DNA of 64,000 nt from CBDHDJ01 sp965261645 (GCA_965261645.1 CBDHDJ010000004.1:1426001-1490000), one strand, 5' to 3'. Positions 53,542 through 62,996 are shown, numbered from the stretch's first letter. Translations and numbers: made by a program. Notes: generated by a model from the sequence alone, not told the origin.

Positions 53542-54630
53542 TCAGCTCGTATCGCCGCCCTCGGCCGTCGGCAGCGGCGTCACCGGCACGCCGTCGCGGA
53601 TTTTCTGGATGCCGCGCGTGATCACCTGATCGCCGGGCTGAAGCCCGGTGAGCGCCTCGACCTCGCCGACCAGGCGTTGACCCAGGGTGACTTTGGTCCG
53701 CACCGCGCGGCCCTCGATAACGAGGAAGACATAGTGCTCGTTGCCCTGCGAGACCAGCGCCTCCTCGGGGATGAGGACGGCGCCCGGGCGGCTGGCGAGC
53801 GCGAGCTTGGCGGTGAGGAACATGCCGGGCTTCAGGAGCTCGTCCGGGTTGGGGAACTCGGCGCGCAGCTCCACCGAGCGCGTCACCGGATCGATGCGCG
53901 AATCGACCTTGATCACCGTGCCGGTGAACCGCACATCGGAGTAGCTCACGCTCTCGGCTTGGATCGCCAGGCCCGGGCGCGCATGGGCAAGGACGGATTC
54001 GGGCACGCGGAAATCGACCTTGATGCGCGAGGTATCGTCGAGCGTGGTGATGATGTCGCCGGGATTGACGAGCGCGCCCACGCTCACCCGCCTAAGGCCG
54101 AGCCGGCCCGCAAACGGCGCCCGGATGACATAGTCCCGAATCCGGGCCTCGTCGGCGCGTACGCGCGCTTTGGCGGCCTCGAGCTCGGCTTCGAGCTCAT
54201 CGACCCGGGCCTGCGAGATATTCTTGTTCTTGAGCAGCGCACGCGCGCGATCGTGGAGCCGCTGGGCTTGCTGGTGCTCGGCGCGCTTCTCCTCGAGGTT
54301 GGCGCCGAGCTCGCTTGAATCGAGCTCGAGGAGAACCACGCCGGCCTTGACCCATTCCCCTCCGGCGAAACTGATGCGCTTGACGAGACCTGTGACCTTA
54401 GGCGTGATCACTACAGCTTCGTTGGCTTGCGCCGTGCCCACCGCCTCCACGGTGACCGCCACGGTATCCTCGCGCGCCGCGCTCACCTCGACGGGCACTG
54501 CCGGCGGGCCGGCGGCGGATCCGCTGCCCGCCTGCGCCGTGGTCTCCGCCCGTTGGTCGCTGACATACCAGGCGAGCGCCGCGAAGAACACCAAGGCGGC
54601 CACAATGAGGAGTTGGTGTTGAGTTTTCAT
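53542..54630 (-). CDS. RND efflux periplasmic adaptor subunit (MFP)
   Basis: A 362-residue membrane fusion protein. It begins MKTQHQLLIVAALVFFAALA, a signal/anchor; the start at 54630 was chosen over one 42 bases upstream because the latter adds a histidine/proline-rich stretch ahead of the signal. The sequence has the two lipoyl half-motifs (AVVITPKVTGLVKRISFAGG and YVIRAPFAGRLGLRRVSVGA) around a coiled coil (EEKRAEHQQAQRLHDRARAL), then the beta-barrel domain and a C-terminal membrane-proximal domain. It pairs with the permease immediately downstream. Confidence 0.94.
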   Translation of the reverse strand: MKTQHQLLIVAALVFFAALAWYVSDQRAETTAQAGSGSAAGPPAVPVEVSAAREDTVAVTVEAVGTAQANEAVVITPKVTGLVKRISFAGGEWVKAGVVLLELDSSELGANLEEKRAEHQQAQRLHDRARALLKNKNISQARVDELEAELEAAKARVRADEARIRDYVIRAPFAGRLGLRRVSVGALVNPGDIITTLDDTSRIKVDFRVPESVLAHARPGLAIQAESVSYSDVRFTGTVIKVDSRIDPVTRSVELRAEFPNPDELLKPGMFLTAKLALASRPGAVLIPEEALVSQGNEHYVFLVIEGRAVRTKVTLGQRLVGEVEALTGLQPGDQVITRGIQKIRDGVPVTPLPTAEGGDTS

Positions 54631-54763
54631 GCCGTGGGCGTGAGGTTCGGGCCCCTGCGGGCGCGCCGCCAAATCCGAACAAAAGCTAGCATTTATTGTG
54701 GTATCGCGGGAGAGTCCGGCGAGTCACGTTGCTGTCATCCCCTGCCCGACCGCGATTGAGCGC

Positions 54764-55690
54764 ATGTCGACGCTTCTGTTCACCCATCCGGCGTGCCGCG
54801 AGCATGAGCCCGGCCAGAGCCATCCCGAGCGTCCCGAGCGGCTCGCGGCCGTCCTCGCGGCGCTCTCGGAGCCAGCTTTTGATGAGCTGATCCGGCGCGA
54901 GGCGCCGCCGGCGGACACCTCTCAGCTGGTCCGTGTTCATGACGCCGATTACGTGGCCGCCACGCTGGCGGCGATTCCGGCAAGCGGGCGGGTCTTTCTC
55001 GATGCCGATACGACGGTTTCGCCGGGCTCACGCGAGGCCGCGCTCCGCGCCGCCGGCGCCGCCATTGCGGCGGTCGATGCGGTCGCGGCCGGCGAGGGTG
55101 ACAACGCCTTCTGCGCCGTTCGCCCGCCCGGGCATCACGCCGAGCCCCATCAGGCGATGGGCTTCTGCCTGTTCAACAACGTCGCCGTCGGTGCGCTACA
55201 TGCGCGGGCCGTGCACGGGTTCGATCGGGTCGCGGTGGTCGATTTCGATGTCCACCACGGCAATGGGACGCAAGCGCTCTGTGAAACCGACGCCTATTTC
55301 TTCTACGCGTCGACCCACCAGTCGCCGCTCTATCCGGGGACGGGCGCAGCGGAGGAGCGCGGGCTCGGCAACGTCGTCAACCGGCCACTGCCGCCGGGCG
55401 CCGGCTCGGCGGAATTCCGTGCCGCGCTCACCGAGCATATCGTGCCGGCGCTCGCTGCCTTCGCGCCCGATTTTCTGTTCATCTCCGCCGGCTTCGATGC
55501 CCATGACGATGATCCGCTGGCCAATCTCCGGCTGCACGATGAGGACTATGGCTGGGCAACGGCCGAGCTGAGGGCCCTCGCGCAAAGTCAGTGCGAAGGA
55601 CGATTGGTCTCGACGCTCGAGGGAGGGTATGACCTAGCCGCGCTCGGCCGCTCGGCGGCGGCCCATGTCGCGGCGCTGATGGCGGATTGA
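54764..55690 (+). CDS. histone deacetylase family protein (acetoin-utilisation/APAH type)
   Basis: A 308-residue zinc hydrolase. The catalytic pieces are RPPGHHAEPHQAMGFCLFNN (two histidines), VVDFDVHHGNGTQ (zinc aspartate and histidine), SAGFDAHDDDPL (second zinc aspartate) and LEGGYD. Bacterial members deacetylate polyamines or acyl-lysines; the substrate is not evident. The ATG at 54764 (MSTLLFTHPACREHEPGQSH) matches the family N-terminus. It is divergent from the RND operon and may head the xseB-ispA-dxs-tlyA operon, although 82 bases separate it from xseB. Confidence 0.92.
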   Translation: MSTLLFTHPACREHEPGQSHPERPERLAAVLAALSEPAFDELIRREAPPADTSQLVRVHDADYVAATLAAIPASGRVFLDADTTVSPGSREAALRAAGAAIAAVDAVAAGEGDNAFCAVRPPGHHAEPHQAMGFCLFNNVAVGALHARAVHGFDRVAVVDFDVHHGNGTQALCETDAYFFYASTHQSPLYPGTGAAEERGLGNVVNRPLPPGAGSAEFRAALTEHIVPALAAFAPDFLFISAGFDAHDDDPLANLRLHDEDYGWATAELRALAQSQCEGRLVSTLEGGYDLAALGRSAAAHVAALMAD

Positions 55691-55772
55691 TACCGGGTGT
55701 GGTCCGCCCGCGCGCGGCTTGCCGTCAATGGTGGGCGGGCTTAGAGTAGAGCGCCGAGCATGGGGAAGGGCG

Positions 55773-56039
55773 ATGGCCAAGGGGTCCTCCAAAACCGACG
55801 ACATTCCCGCCGATATTCGCAAGTTGAGCTTCGAGAAGGCGTTGGGTGATCTCGAGGACCTTGTGCAGCGCCTGGAGACTGGCCAGGTCAGTCTCGATCA
55901 ATCGATCGAGCTCTATACCCGCGGCACGCGCCTCAAGCAGCATTGCGAGACCAAGCTCCGCGATGCCAAGGAGCGGGTCGACAAGATCGTGTTGGGAGCC
56001 GGCGGTGCGGTCGAGAGCGAGCCCGCCGACATCGATTGA
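55773..56039 (+). CDS. xseB: exodeoxyribonuclease VII small subunit
   Basis: The 88-residue protein contains the XseB core LSFEKALGDLEDLVQRLETG and SLDQSIELYTRGTRLKQHCE, a helical hairpin that binds the large subunit XseA. The complex degrades single-stranded DNA from both ends. The ATG at 55773 follows GGGGAAGGGCG. It precedes ispA by 10 bases, the classical arrangement in proteobacteria. Confidence 0.95.
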   Translation: MAKGSSKTDDIPADIRKLSFEKALGDLEDLVQRLETGQVSLDQSIELYTRGTRLKQHCETKLRDAKERVDKIVLGAGGAVESEPADID

Positions 56040-56049
56040 GAGGGGGCGT

Positions 56050-56937
56050 TTGTCCGGTCTCGAGAAGGCGCTGCGCGTGACGGCCGAGGAGTTGGACAAG
56101 GTTCTCGACGATCTCTTGATCGTGCCGGAGGGGCTGGAGGCGCGCGTGACCGAGGCCATGCGTTACGCGGCGCTCGCATCGGGCAAGCGGCTCAGGCCGT
56201 TCCTCGTGACCGCCAGCGCTGATCTGTTTGGCGCATCGCGCGAGTCCGCCCTTCGCGTGGCCGGTGCGGTTGAGCTCGTGCACACCTATTCGCTAGTTCA
56301 CGACGATCTGCCCGCCATGGACGACGATGCCGTGCGCCGCGGCCAACCCTCGGTTCACATTCGCTTCGACGAAGCCACCGCGGTGCTGGCCGGCGATGCG
56401 TTGCTCACGCTCGCCTTCGAGATTCTGGCGTCGGACGAGACCGCTGTCGATGCCGAGGTGCGCTGTGAGCTGATCCGCGCGCTTGCCGCGGCCGCCGGTT
56501 ATCACGGCATGGTGGGCGGTCAGATGATGGATCTTCTCAGCGAGAAGACCGAACTCGACATCGGCGCGGTGACGCGCCTGCAACGCCTGAAAACCGGCGA
56601 GCTCATCGCCTTTGCCTGCGAATCGGGCGCCATTCTGGCCAAAGCGGCGGAGCCGCTCCGCCATGCGCTGCATGCCTATGCCCATGATCTCGGGCTGGCA
56701 TTTCAGATCGTCGACGATCTGCTCGATGCGGAGGGTGACGCGGACATCATGGGCAAGGCGGTCGGCAAGGACGCGCGCCGCGGCAAGGCGAGTTTCGTTG
56801 CGCTCCTGGGTCGAGAACGGGCGCGCCAGCAAGCCGAGATGTTAGCCGAGCAGGCTGCCGAGCATCTCGAGCCGTTCGCCGAGAGGGCGGAGATTTTGCG
56901 GGATGTGGCGACATTTGTTATTAACCGTGAGCGCTAA
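56050..56937 (+). CDS. ispA: farnesyl/geranylgeranyl diphosphate synthase
   Basis: A 295-residue trans-isoprenyl diphosphate synthase that condenses IPP with allylic diphosphates. The first aspartate-rich motif is HDDLPAMDDD (about 83) and the second FQIVDDLLDAEGD (about 218); GKRLRPFLV and KTGELIAF are also conserved. No ATG fits; TTG at 56050 gives LSGLEKALRV and has GAGGGGG upstream. It lies between xseB and dxs, so substrate supply and chain elongation are co-expressed. The residues just before the first motif should set product length; I infer C15. Confidence 0.93.
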   Translation: MSGLEKALRVTAEELDKVLDDLLIVPEGLEARVTEAMRYAALASGKRLRPFLVTASADLFGASRESALRVAGAVELVHTYSLVHDDLPAMDDDAVRRGQPSVHIRFDEATAVLAGDALLTLAFEILASDETAVDAEVRCELIRALAAAAGYHGMVGGQMMDLLSEKTELDIGAVTRLQRLKTGELIAFACESGAILAKAAEPLRHALHAYAHDLGLAFQIVDDLLDAEGDADIMGKAVGKDARRGKASFVALLGRERARQQAEMLAEQAAEHLEPFAERAEILRDVATFVINRER

Positions 56938-56964
56938 GGGCCGCGTGCCCTGGAGGAGACCCTG

Positions 56965-58896
56965 TTGACTGCGGAAGTGACCAGCAAGACCCCGCTTCTC
57001 GATACCATCGATGACCCGGCGGACCTCCGGAAGCTAACCACCCCCTCGTTGCGCCAGCTGGCCGACGAGCTGCGCCAGGAGACCATCGATGCGGTGTCGA
57101 TCACCGGCGGCCATCTCGGCGCCGGCCTTGGCGTCATCGAGCTGACCGTGGCGCTGCACTACATCTTCGGTACCCCGCGCGACAGGTTGATCTGGGACGT
57201 CGGGCACCAGAGCTATCCGCACAAGATTCTCACCGGGCGGCGCGACCGCATCCGCACCATTCGCCAAGGCGGCGGGCTGTCGGGCTTCACCAAGCGGGTG
57301 GAAAGCGTTTACGACCCGTTCGGCGCGGCGCACAGCTCGACATCGATTTCGGCCGGGCTCGGCATGGCGGTGGCACGCGATCTGGCGGGTGCCGACAACC
57401 AGGTCGTCTGCGTCATCGGCGACGGCGCCATGAGCGCCGGCATGGCCTACGAGGCGATGAACAACACCGGCTCGATGGACAGCCGCCTCATCGTCATCCT
57501 CAACGACAACGACATGTCGATCGCCCCGCCGGTGGGCGCGATGAGCGCCTATCTGGCGCGACTTATCTCGTCGCGGCCCTACCGCAGCTTCCGCCAGATC
57601 GCCAAGCAACTGGCCCAGAAGTTGCCCGAGCGCGTCGAGCGCACGGCCAAGCGGGCGGAGGAATACGCGCGCGGCCTGGCGACCGGCGGCACGCTGTTCG
57701 AGGAGCTCGGCTTTTACTATATCGGCCCGATCGACGGCCATAACCTCGATCATCTGTTGCCGGTCCTGAAGAACGTGCGGGACGGAACGGGCGCCGGTCC
57801 GGTCCTCGTCCACGTCATCACCGAAAAAGGCCACGGCTACCCGCCGGCTGTCGAATCGGAGGACAAGTACCACGGCGTCAGCAAGTTCGACGTCGTGACC
57901 GGCGCCCAGGCCAAGTCGAAGACGGCGGCGCCGACCTACACCAAGGTGTTCGCCCAGGCGCTCATCGCCGAGGCCGAGCGTGACGACAAGATCGTCGCCA
58001 TCACCGCCGCCATGCCCTCGGGCACCGGCGTCGACAAGTTCGCCGAACGCTTCCCCGAACGCACCTTCGACGTCGGCATAGCCGAGCAGCACGGCGTCAC
58101 CTTTGCCGCCGGGCTGGCGACCGAGGGTTACCGGCCGTTCGCCGTGATCTACTCGACCTTCCTGCAGCGCGCTTACGACCAGGTGGTCCACGACGTGGCG
58201 ATCCAAAAGCTGCCGGTCCGCTTCGCCCTCGACCGGGCGGGCCTGGTCGGTGCCGACGGGCCGACCCACGCCGGCTCCTTCGATGTGACCTATCTCGCCA
58301 CCTTGCCCGGCTTCGTCGTCATGGCGGCGGCCGATGAGGCCGAGCTCGTCCACATGGTCGCCACCGCGGCGCGCATCGACGACGGGCCCTCGGCGGTCCG
58401 CTATCCGCGCGGAGAGGGCACCGGCGTCGAGTTGCCCACCCAAGGTGTGCCCCTCGAGATCGGCCGCGGGCGCATTGTGCGCGAGGGTTCGAGCGTGGCC
58501 ATCTTCTCGTTCGGCGCGCACTTGAACGAATGCCTCAAGGCGGCGGACGAGCTGGCCGTTCGGGGTTTCCCGGCGACGGTGGCCGACGCCCGTTTCGCCA
58601 AGCCCTTGGATGAGGACCTGATCCGGCGGCTGGTTGCCGAGCACGAGGTCCTGATCACCGTCGAGGAGGCGTCGATCGGCGGCTTCGCGGCGCACGTTCT
58701 GCAATTCCTTGCCAAGGCCGGGTTGCTCGATGCCGGCATCAAGATCCGGCCGATGACGCTGCCCGATGTCTTCATCGAGCACGACAAGCCGGCCGCGATG
58801 TACGATGTGGCCGGTCTCAATGCGCCGGACATCGTCGCCACTGCACTTGAGGCGCTGGGCCGCGGCTTCGACGCCGAGGAGCCGGCCCGCGCCTGA
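56965..58896 (+). CDS. dxs: 1-deoxy-D-xylulose-5-phosphate synthase
   Basis: DXS joins pyruvate and glyceraldehyde 3-phosphate with thiamine diphosphate, the entry step of the MEP isoprenoid pathway and of thiamine/pyridoxal synthesis. The 643-residue protein shows DVGHQSYPHKILTGRR with the catalytic histidine, the TPP motif GDGAMSAGMAYEAMNN (about 153), and FDVGIAEQHGVTFAAGLA with the TPP-activating glutamate (about 372). The start is TTG 56965 behind GGAGGAG. It lies between ispA and tlyA. Confidence 0.96.
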   Translation: MTAEVTSKTPLLDTIDDPADLRKLTTPSLRQLADELRQETIDAVSITGGHLGAGLGVIELTVALHYIFGTPRDRLIWDVGHQSYPHKILTGRRDRIRTIRQGGGLSGFTKRVESVYDPFGAAHSSTSISAGLGMAVARDLAGADNQVVCVIGDGAMSAGMAYEAMNNTGSMDSRLIVILNDNDMSIAPPVGAMSAYLARLISSRPYRSFRQIAKQLAQKLPERVERTAKRAEEYARGLATGGTLFEELGFYYIGPIDGHNLDHLLPVLKNVRDGTGAGPVLVHVITEKGHGYPPAVESEDKYHGVSKFDVVTGAQAKSKTAAPTYTKVFAQALIAEAERDDKIVAITAAMPSGTGVDKFAERFPERTFDVGIAEQHGVTFAAGLATEGYRPFAVIYSTFLQRAYDQVVHDVAIQKLPVRFALDRAGLVGADGPTHAGSFDVTYLATLPGFVVMAAADEAELVHMVATAARIDDGPSAVRYPRGEGTGVELPTQGVPLEIGRGRIVREGSSVAIFSFGAHLNECLKAADELAVRGFPATVADARFAKPLDEDLIRRLVAEHEVLITVEEASIGGFAAHVLQFLAKAGLLDAGIKIRPMTLPDVFIEHDKPAAMYDVAGLNAPDIVATALEALGRGFDAEEPARA

Positions 58897-58915
58897 CGCC
58901 CGATCCAGCGCGGGC

Positions 58916-59653
58916 ATGGGTAAACCCAGAGCCGATCGCCTGCTCGTCGAGCGCGGCCTCGCCGAGAGCGGCGCCCGCGCGAGTGCGCTCATCATGGCAG
59001 GCCAGGTCTTCAGCGGTGAGCGCCGCATAGACAAGGCGGGTCAGATCCTCAACCCCGATACGCCGCTCGAGGTGCGCGGGCACGATCACCCGTGGGCGAG
59101 CCGCGGCGGCGTCAAGCTCGCCCATGCGCTCGATCATTTCGGTCTCGATCCTTCGGGCGCGCTCGCGCTCGATATCGGGGCCTCGACGGGCGGCTTTACC
59201 GAGGTGCTGCTCGAGCAGGGTGCGGCGAAGGTCTACGCCGTCGATGTCGGCCACGGTCAGCTCGCCTGGAAGCTCCGGCAGGATGAGCGCATCGTCGTGC
59301 TTGAGCGCACCAACGCGCGGGCGCTCACGCACGATCACGTTCCCGAACCCGTCGGCATCATCACCTGCGATGCGAGCTTCATCGGTCTCGAGGTGGTGTT
59401 ACCGGCGCCGCTGGCGCTCGCCGCACCGGAAGCTACTCTGATCGCTCTGATCAAGCCCCAGTTCGAGGTGGGACGCGCGCGGGTCGGCAAGGGCGGTGTG
59501 GTGCGTTCTCCGGCGCTCCATGACGAAGTCTGCCAGCGCATCCGGGCGTGGATCGAGGCGCAATCCGGATGGACGGCTCTCGGCCTCACCCAAAGCCCGA
59601 TCCTCGGCCCGGCGGGAAACAAGGAATTTCTGATCGCCGCGCGGCGCGCCTAG
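58916..59653 (+). CDS. tlyA: TlyA family rRNA (cytidine-2'-O)-methyltransferase
   Basis: The 245-residue protein has an N-terminal S4 RNA-binding domain (RADRLLVERGLAESGARASA) and an FtsJ-like SAM domain (LALDIGASTGGFTEVLLEQG, ITCDASFIGLE, LIALIKPQFEVGR, with K-D-K-E residues). TlyA methylates 16S and 23S rRNA and sets capreomycin sensitivity in mycobacteria. Its stop overlaps the stop of the convergent acyl-CoA dehydrogenase gene by a few bases. Confidence 0.94.
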   Translation: MGKPRADRLLVERGLAESGARASALIMAGQVFSGERRIDKAGQILNPDTPLEVRGHDHPWASRGGVKLAHALDHFGLDPSGALALDIGASTGGFTEVLLEQGAAKVYAVDVGHGQLAWKLRQDERIVVLERTNARALTHDHVPEPVGIITCDASFIGLEVVLPAPLALAAPEATLIALIKPQFEVGRARVGKGGVVRSPALHDEVCQRIRAWIEAQSGWTALGLTQSPILGPAGNKEFLIAARRA

Positions 59654-60870
59654 CCCGGCTCGGACGAGCCTGAGCGCTTGGCCTTTTTCACGTAACCATC
59701 GCGGGTTTGCGGCAGCTTCTCGCCGAGGATGCGCGAGGCCACGAGCGTGCGCAATACCTGCGCCGTGCCGCCGCCGATGGTGAACATGCGCGCATCGCGC
59801 ACCATACGCTCCAGCGGCCGGGTGCGGGAATAACCGGCCGCGCCGAAAATCTGCAACGCCGCATTGGTGACCTCGATCGCCATCTCGGCGGCGAAGATTT
59901 TCGCCTGCGCGGCTTCGAGAACGTCTGGAAAGCCACCGCCCGCGTTCGCCGCGGCACGGTGAATGAGCGCGCGCGCGGCCGCCGTCTGGGTGCTCATGTC
60001 GGCGAGCATCCACTGCAGGCCCTGGAACTCGTAGATCGGCCGGCCGAACTGCTGGCGCTGCTTGCTGTAGGCAAGCGCCAACTGGTACGCGCCCTCGGCC
60101 AAGCCGAGCGCGACCGTGGCCGCGCCCACCCGCTGGCCGTTATAGGCGTCCATCAGGTCGGCGAAGCCGTGCTTGAGGCCGCGTGGCGGCATCACCAGCA
60201 TGGCCGCCGCGATCTCCATGTCCTCGAACAGAATCTCGCTTTCGGGGATGCCGCGAAGCCCCATGGTCGGCTCGCGCTTGCCGGTGACCAGCCCCTTGGT
60301 TTCGTCACGCACCGCGATGAAGCCGCCGATGCCTTCCTCCTCGCCGGCTTCGTCATAGACGCGGGCGAAGATCAGGTGAAGGCGCGAGACCCCGCCGCCG
60401 GTGATCCAGTGCTTCTTGCCATTCAGCACGTAGCGGTTGCCGCGCTTGTCGGCCCGGGTCGTCATCTCGGTGGCGGCGCTGCCCGCCTCGGGCTCGGTGA
60501 TGCAGATCGCGGGCTTGTCGCCGGCGAGCACGAGATCGGCGGCGAGCGTCTTCTGCTCCTCGGTGCCGTATTTCATGATCGCGCCAAGCGCGCCCATATT
60601 GGCCTCGACGACGATCCTGGCGGTGACGCCGCAGACTTTCGCGAACTCCTCGATCGCCAACACCGCATCGAGATAGCCCAAGCCCCGCCCGCCGTAGCTC
60701 TGCGGGATGGTCATGCCGAGGAAACCGGCCTTGGTGAGCGCATCGACGTTGTCCCAGGGATAGGCCTCGGCCTCATCGACCTTGGCCGCACGCAGGGCAA
60801 TCTCGCCCTCGGCCAGGGCCCGGGCTTCGGCCTGCAGCGCGCGCTGATCGCCGCTGAGCCCTACGTTCAT
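59650..60870 (-). CDS. acyl-CoA dehydrogenase
   Basis: A 406-residue FAD-dependent dehydrogenase. Family motifs are ICITEPEAGSAATEMTTRAD (FAD/substrate), KHWITGGGVSRLHLIFARV, KQRQQFGRPIYEFQGLQWML and the C-terminal QIFGAAGYSRTRPLERMVRD followed by FTIGGGTAQVLRTLVASRIL. The glycine in FTIGGGTA stands near where glutamate is the catalytic base in short-chain enzymes (YEGT), so the base must sit elsewhere, as in isovaleryl or long-chain types. The ATG at 60870 (MNVGLSGDQRAL) was chosen over one 132 bases upstream. It is convergent with tlyA and divergent from the TPR gene. Confidence 0.9.
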   Translation of the reverse strand: MNVGLSGDQRALQAEARALAEGEIALRAAKVDEAEAYPWDNVDALTKAGFLGMTIPQSYGGRGLGYLDAVLAIEEFAKVCGVTARIVVEANMGALGAIMKYGTEEQKTLAADLVLAGDKPAICITEPEAGSAATEMTTRADKRGNRYVLNGKKHWITGGGVSRLHLIFARVYDEAGEEEGIGGFIAVRDETKGLVTGKREPTMGLRGIPESEILFEDMEIAAAMLVMPPRGLKHGFADLMDAYNGQRVGAATVALGLAEGAYQLALAYSKQRQQFGRPIYEFQGLQWMLADMSTQTAAARALIHRAAANAGGGFPDVLEAAQAKIFAAEMAIEVTNAALQIFGAAGYSRTRPLERMVRDARMFTIGGGTAQVLRTLVASRILGEKLPQTRDGYVKKAKRSGSSEPG

Positions 60871-60994
60871 GGTGATGACCTGTTGGGAAACATGTTCACG
60901 AGTATGGGGCGGCGCAATCCTGCGGGTCCACCCCTTCCTTGCCAGCGCCGCGATGGCTGGGTTACCGTCCTCTCCGCTCTCGGGAGGAGCGAGC

Positions 60995-62383
60995 ATGTAC
61001 ACCGATCAACGCGGATTGCCCCTGAGCGCGGCCAATGAGGACGCCGTTCGCCATTTTAACGAGACAGTCGGCGCCTATCTCGCGTTCAGCCGCGCTACGG
61101 GAGACCACCTCAAGCAGGCGCTGGCGGCGGACCCCGAACTCGTAATGGGCCATTGCCTGCGGGGCTATTTCTTCAAGCTCTTCTGCCATCGCAAGCTCGA
61201 GGAAAAAGCGAAAGAGTGTCACGCCAGGGCCGAGGCGGCGGCGCACGCAACCGGCGCCACCTCGCGCGAGTTCGCACATATCCATGCGCTGGCGGCCTGG
61301 CTGCGGGGCGATTTTCGCACCACCGTCGAGCGCTGGGAGTCGATCCTCCTCGATCATCCCCGCGATGTCCTGGCCATCCGGCTTGGCCATTACCTCCACT
61401 TCTATCTCGGCGACAACGAGAACATGCGCGATTCGGTGGCGCGTGTGCTCGGCGAGTGGGACGAGACCGTGCCCAACTACGGCAACCTCCTCGGCATGTA
61501 CGCCTTCGGGCTGGAGGAGGCGGGCCAGTACGCCGAGGCCGAGGCCGCCGGCCGGCGCGCCGTCGCGATCAATCCCGCCGATCCGTGGGCGGTGCATGCC
61601 GTCGCCCATGTCATGGAGATGCAGGGGCGTGCGTGCGAGGGATTGGAGTGGATCACCTCAGGGGAAGGCGCTTGGAGCGGCTGCAACAACATGCGCTACC
61701 ACGTGTGGTGGCACCAGTGCCTGTTTCATCTCGAGCTCGAGCAGCATGACGAAGTGCTCGCGCTCTACGATCAGAAGGTGCGGGCTGACCTCACCGAGGA
61801 GTATCTCGATATCTGCAACGCAGGCTCGCTCTTGTGGCGGTTCGAGGATGCCGGGATCGATGTCGGCGCGCGCTGGGCCGAGTTGGCCGAGAAATCGGAG
61901 CGCCGTATCGGCGAGCACTACCTCACCTTCGTCGATGCCCATTACATGATGGCGCTGGCCGGCGCCGGACAGGACAGCGCCGCCCGGGCGATGCTCGACT
62001 CGCTCCGCGCCCTCGATGCCAGCGAGCGGGCGAGCGAAGCGCCGATCAGCGATGCGATCGGCTTGCCCCTCTGCGAAGCGATGCTGGCCTACCGGCAGGG
62101 CGACTATGCCCGGGTCGTCGATCTCTTGATGCCGCTCCGCTACGACATTATCAAGATCGGCGGCAGCCACGCGCAACGCGATGTCTTCGTCCAGATGCTG
62201 ATCGAAGCGGCGCTCAAGGCCGAGCGGTTCAAGCTGGCCCGGGCGCTCCTGGCCGAACGCACGACGCTGCGACCCCAGAGCCCCGCGAGCTGGAAGCTCT
62301 ATGCCCGGGCTCTCGACGGGCTGGGCGAGGCGGATCGGGCCGCCGAGGCGCGCGCAAAGGCCGAGGCGCTCATCGCGGCATAA
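60995..62383 (+). CDS. TPR protein of the TTC38-like family
   Basis: The 462-residue protein begins MYTDQRGLPLSAANEDAVRH and is made of degenerate tetratricopeptide repeats throughout, with the typical middle HAVAHVMEMQGRACEGLEWI and HVWWHQCLFHLELEQHDEVL. The same order of motifs is found in TTC38 of animals and in many alphaproteobacterial homologues. No enzymatic motif was seen, so a protein-interaction role is most likely. GGGAGGAGCGAGC precedes the ATG. The promoter region is shared with the divergent acyl-CoA dehydrogenase. Confidence 0.85.
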   Translation: MYTDQRGLPLSAANEDAVRHFNETVGAYLAFSRATGDHLKQALAADPELVMGHCLRGYFFKLFCHRKLEEKAKECHARAEAAAHATGATSREFAHIHALAAWLRGDFRTTVERWESILLDHPRDVLAIRLGHYLHFYLGDNENMRDSVARVLGEWDETVPNYGNLLGMYAFGLEEAGQYAEAEAAGRRAVAINPADPWAVHAVAHVMEMQGRACEGLEWITSGEGAWSGCNNMRYHVWWHQCLFHLELEQHDEVLALYDQKVRADLTEEYLDICNAGSLLWRFEDAGIDVGARWAELAEKSERRIGEHYLTFVDAHYMMALAGAGQDSAARAMLDSLRALDASERASEAPISDAIGLPLCEAMLAYRQGDYARVVDLLMPLRYDIIKIGGSHAQRDVFVQMLIEAALKAERFKLARALLAERTTLRPQSPASWKLYARALDGLGEADRAAEARAKAEALIAA

Positions 62384-62397
62384 TACCGATCCTGCGG

Positions 62398-62777
62398 TTA
62401 CGGCTTTCCGACGGCGCCGCCGGCATCAACCCAGCTCTGGAACGCGCCAAGATTGCGAACGTCCGAATAACCAAGCTCCAACAAGGCCTTGCCGGCGAGG
62501 GCCGATCTGCCCCCCGAGGCGCAGTAAAGAATGACCGGTTTTCCTTCGAGAACGCCTCATTGTGGTAAGGCGTCGTCTCGTCGGCCCGGAATTCAAGCAT
62601 GCCGCGGGTCACGTGCAGCGCACCATCGACCACGCCAGTTTGAGCAACTTCGTCATCGTCGCGCACATCGACGATCAGGACATCGTCCTGGTGCTTCATC
62701 GCCGCCACTTCATCGGGACCGATATCCGGGACCACAGATTTCGCTTCCGCCACAAGATCCATTATCGATTTGCCCAT
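62398..62777 (-). pseudogene. rhodanese-like protein with a frameshift
   Basis: The N-terminal frame reads MGKSIMDLVAEAKSVVPDIG, DDVLIVDVRDDDEVAQTGVV and FRADETTPYHNEAF. The C-terminal half, EGKPVILYCASGGRSALAG with the active cysteine, then KALLELGYSDVRNLGAFQSW and VDAGGAVGKP, is in another frame; one base is missing near 62548-62553. Each half alone is useless since the cysteine loop is in the second. If the sequence is right this is a recent pseudogene; if one base was misread, it is an intact 126-residue rhodanese. Confidence 0.78.
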
Positions 62778-62928
62778 GATGTCCTCCCGCATGCGTCAGC
62801 GGGCATTCCTCCGCCAAGCTGTCGTCACGCACTGATTATGCTGACGCGGCGCCCTCAACGGCAATCTGCGCGAAGCGGAATCGCGGGCGGGCGAAGGCTC
62901 GCCGCCTGGGGCGTGTAATCATAAACCA

Positions 62929-62990
62929 GGGCTCTGCTTACGGCCATATTGCAGACCTTTGGGGACCCCGCGACGGAGTGCCGCTACTGA
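62929..62990 (+). repeat. dispersed repeat, copy 3
   Basis: AGGGCTCTGCTTACGGCCAT with ATTGCAGACC and CGACGGAGTGCCGC after it is the counterpart of the block at 47727-47790. It ends a few bases before IS1182-like copy D, which may have cut it. Confidence 0.5.
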
Positions 62991-62996
62991 CCCTAA

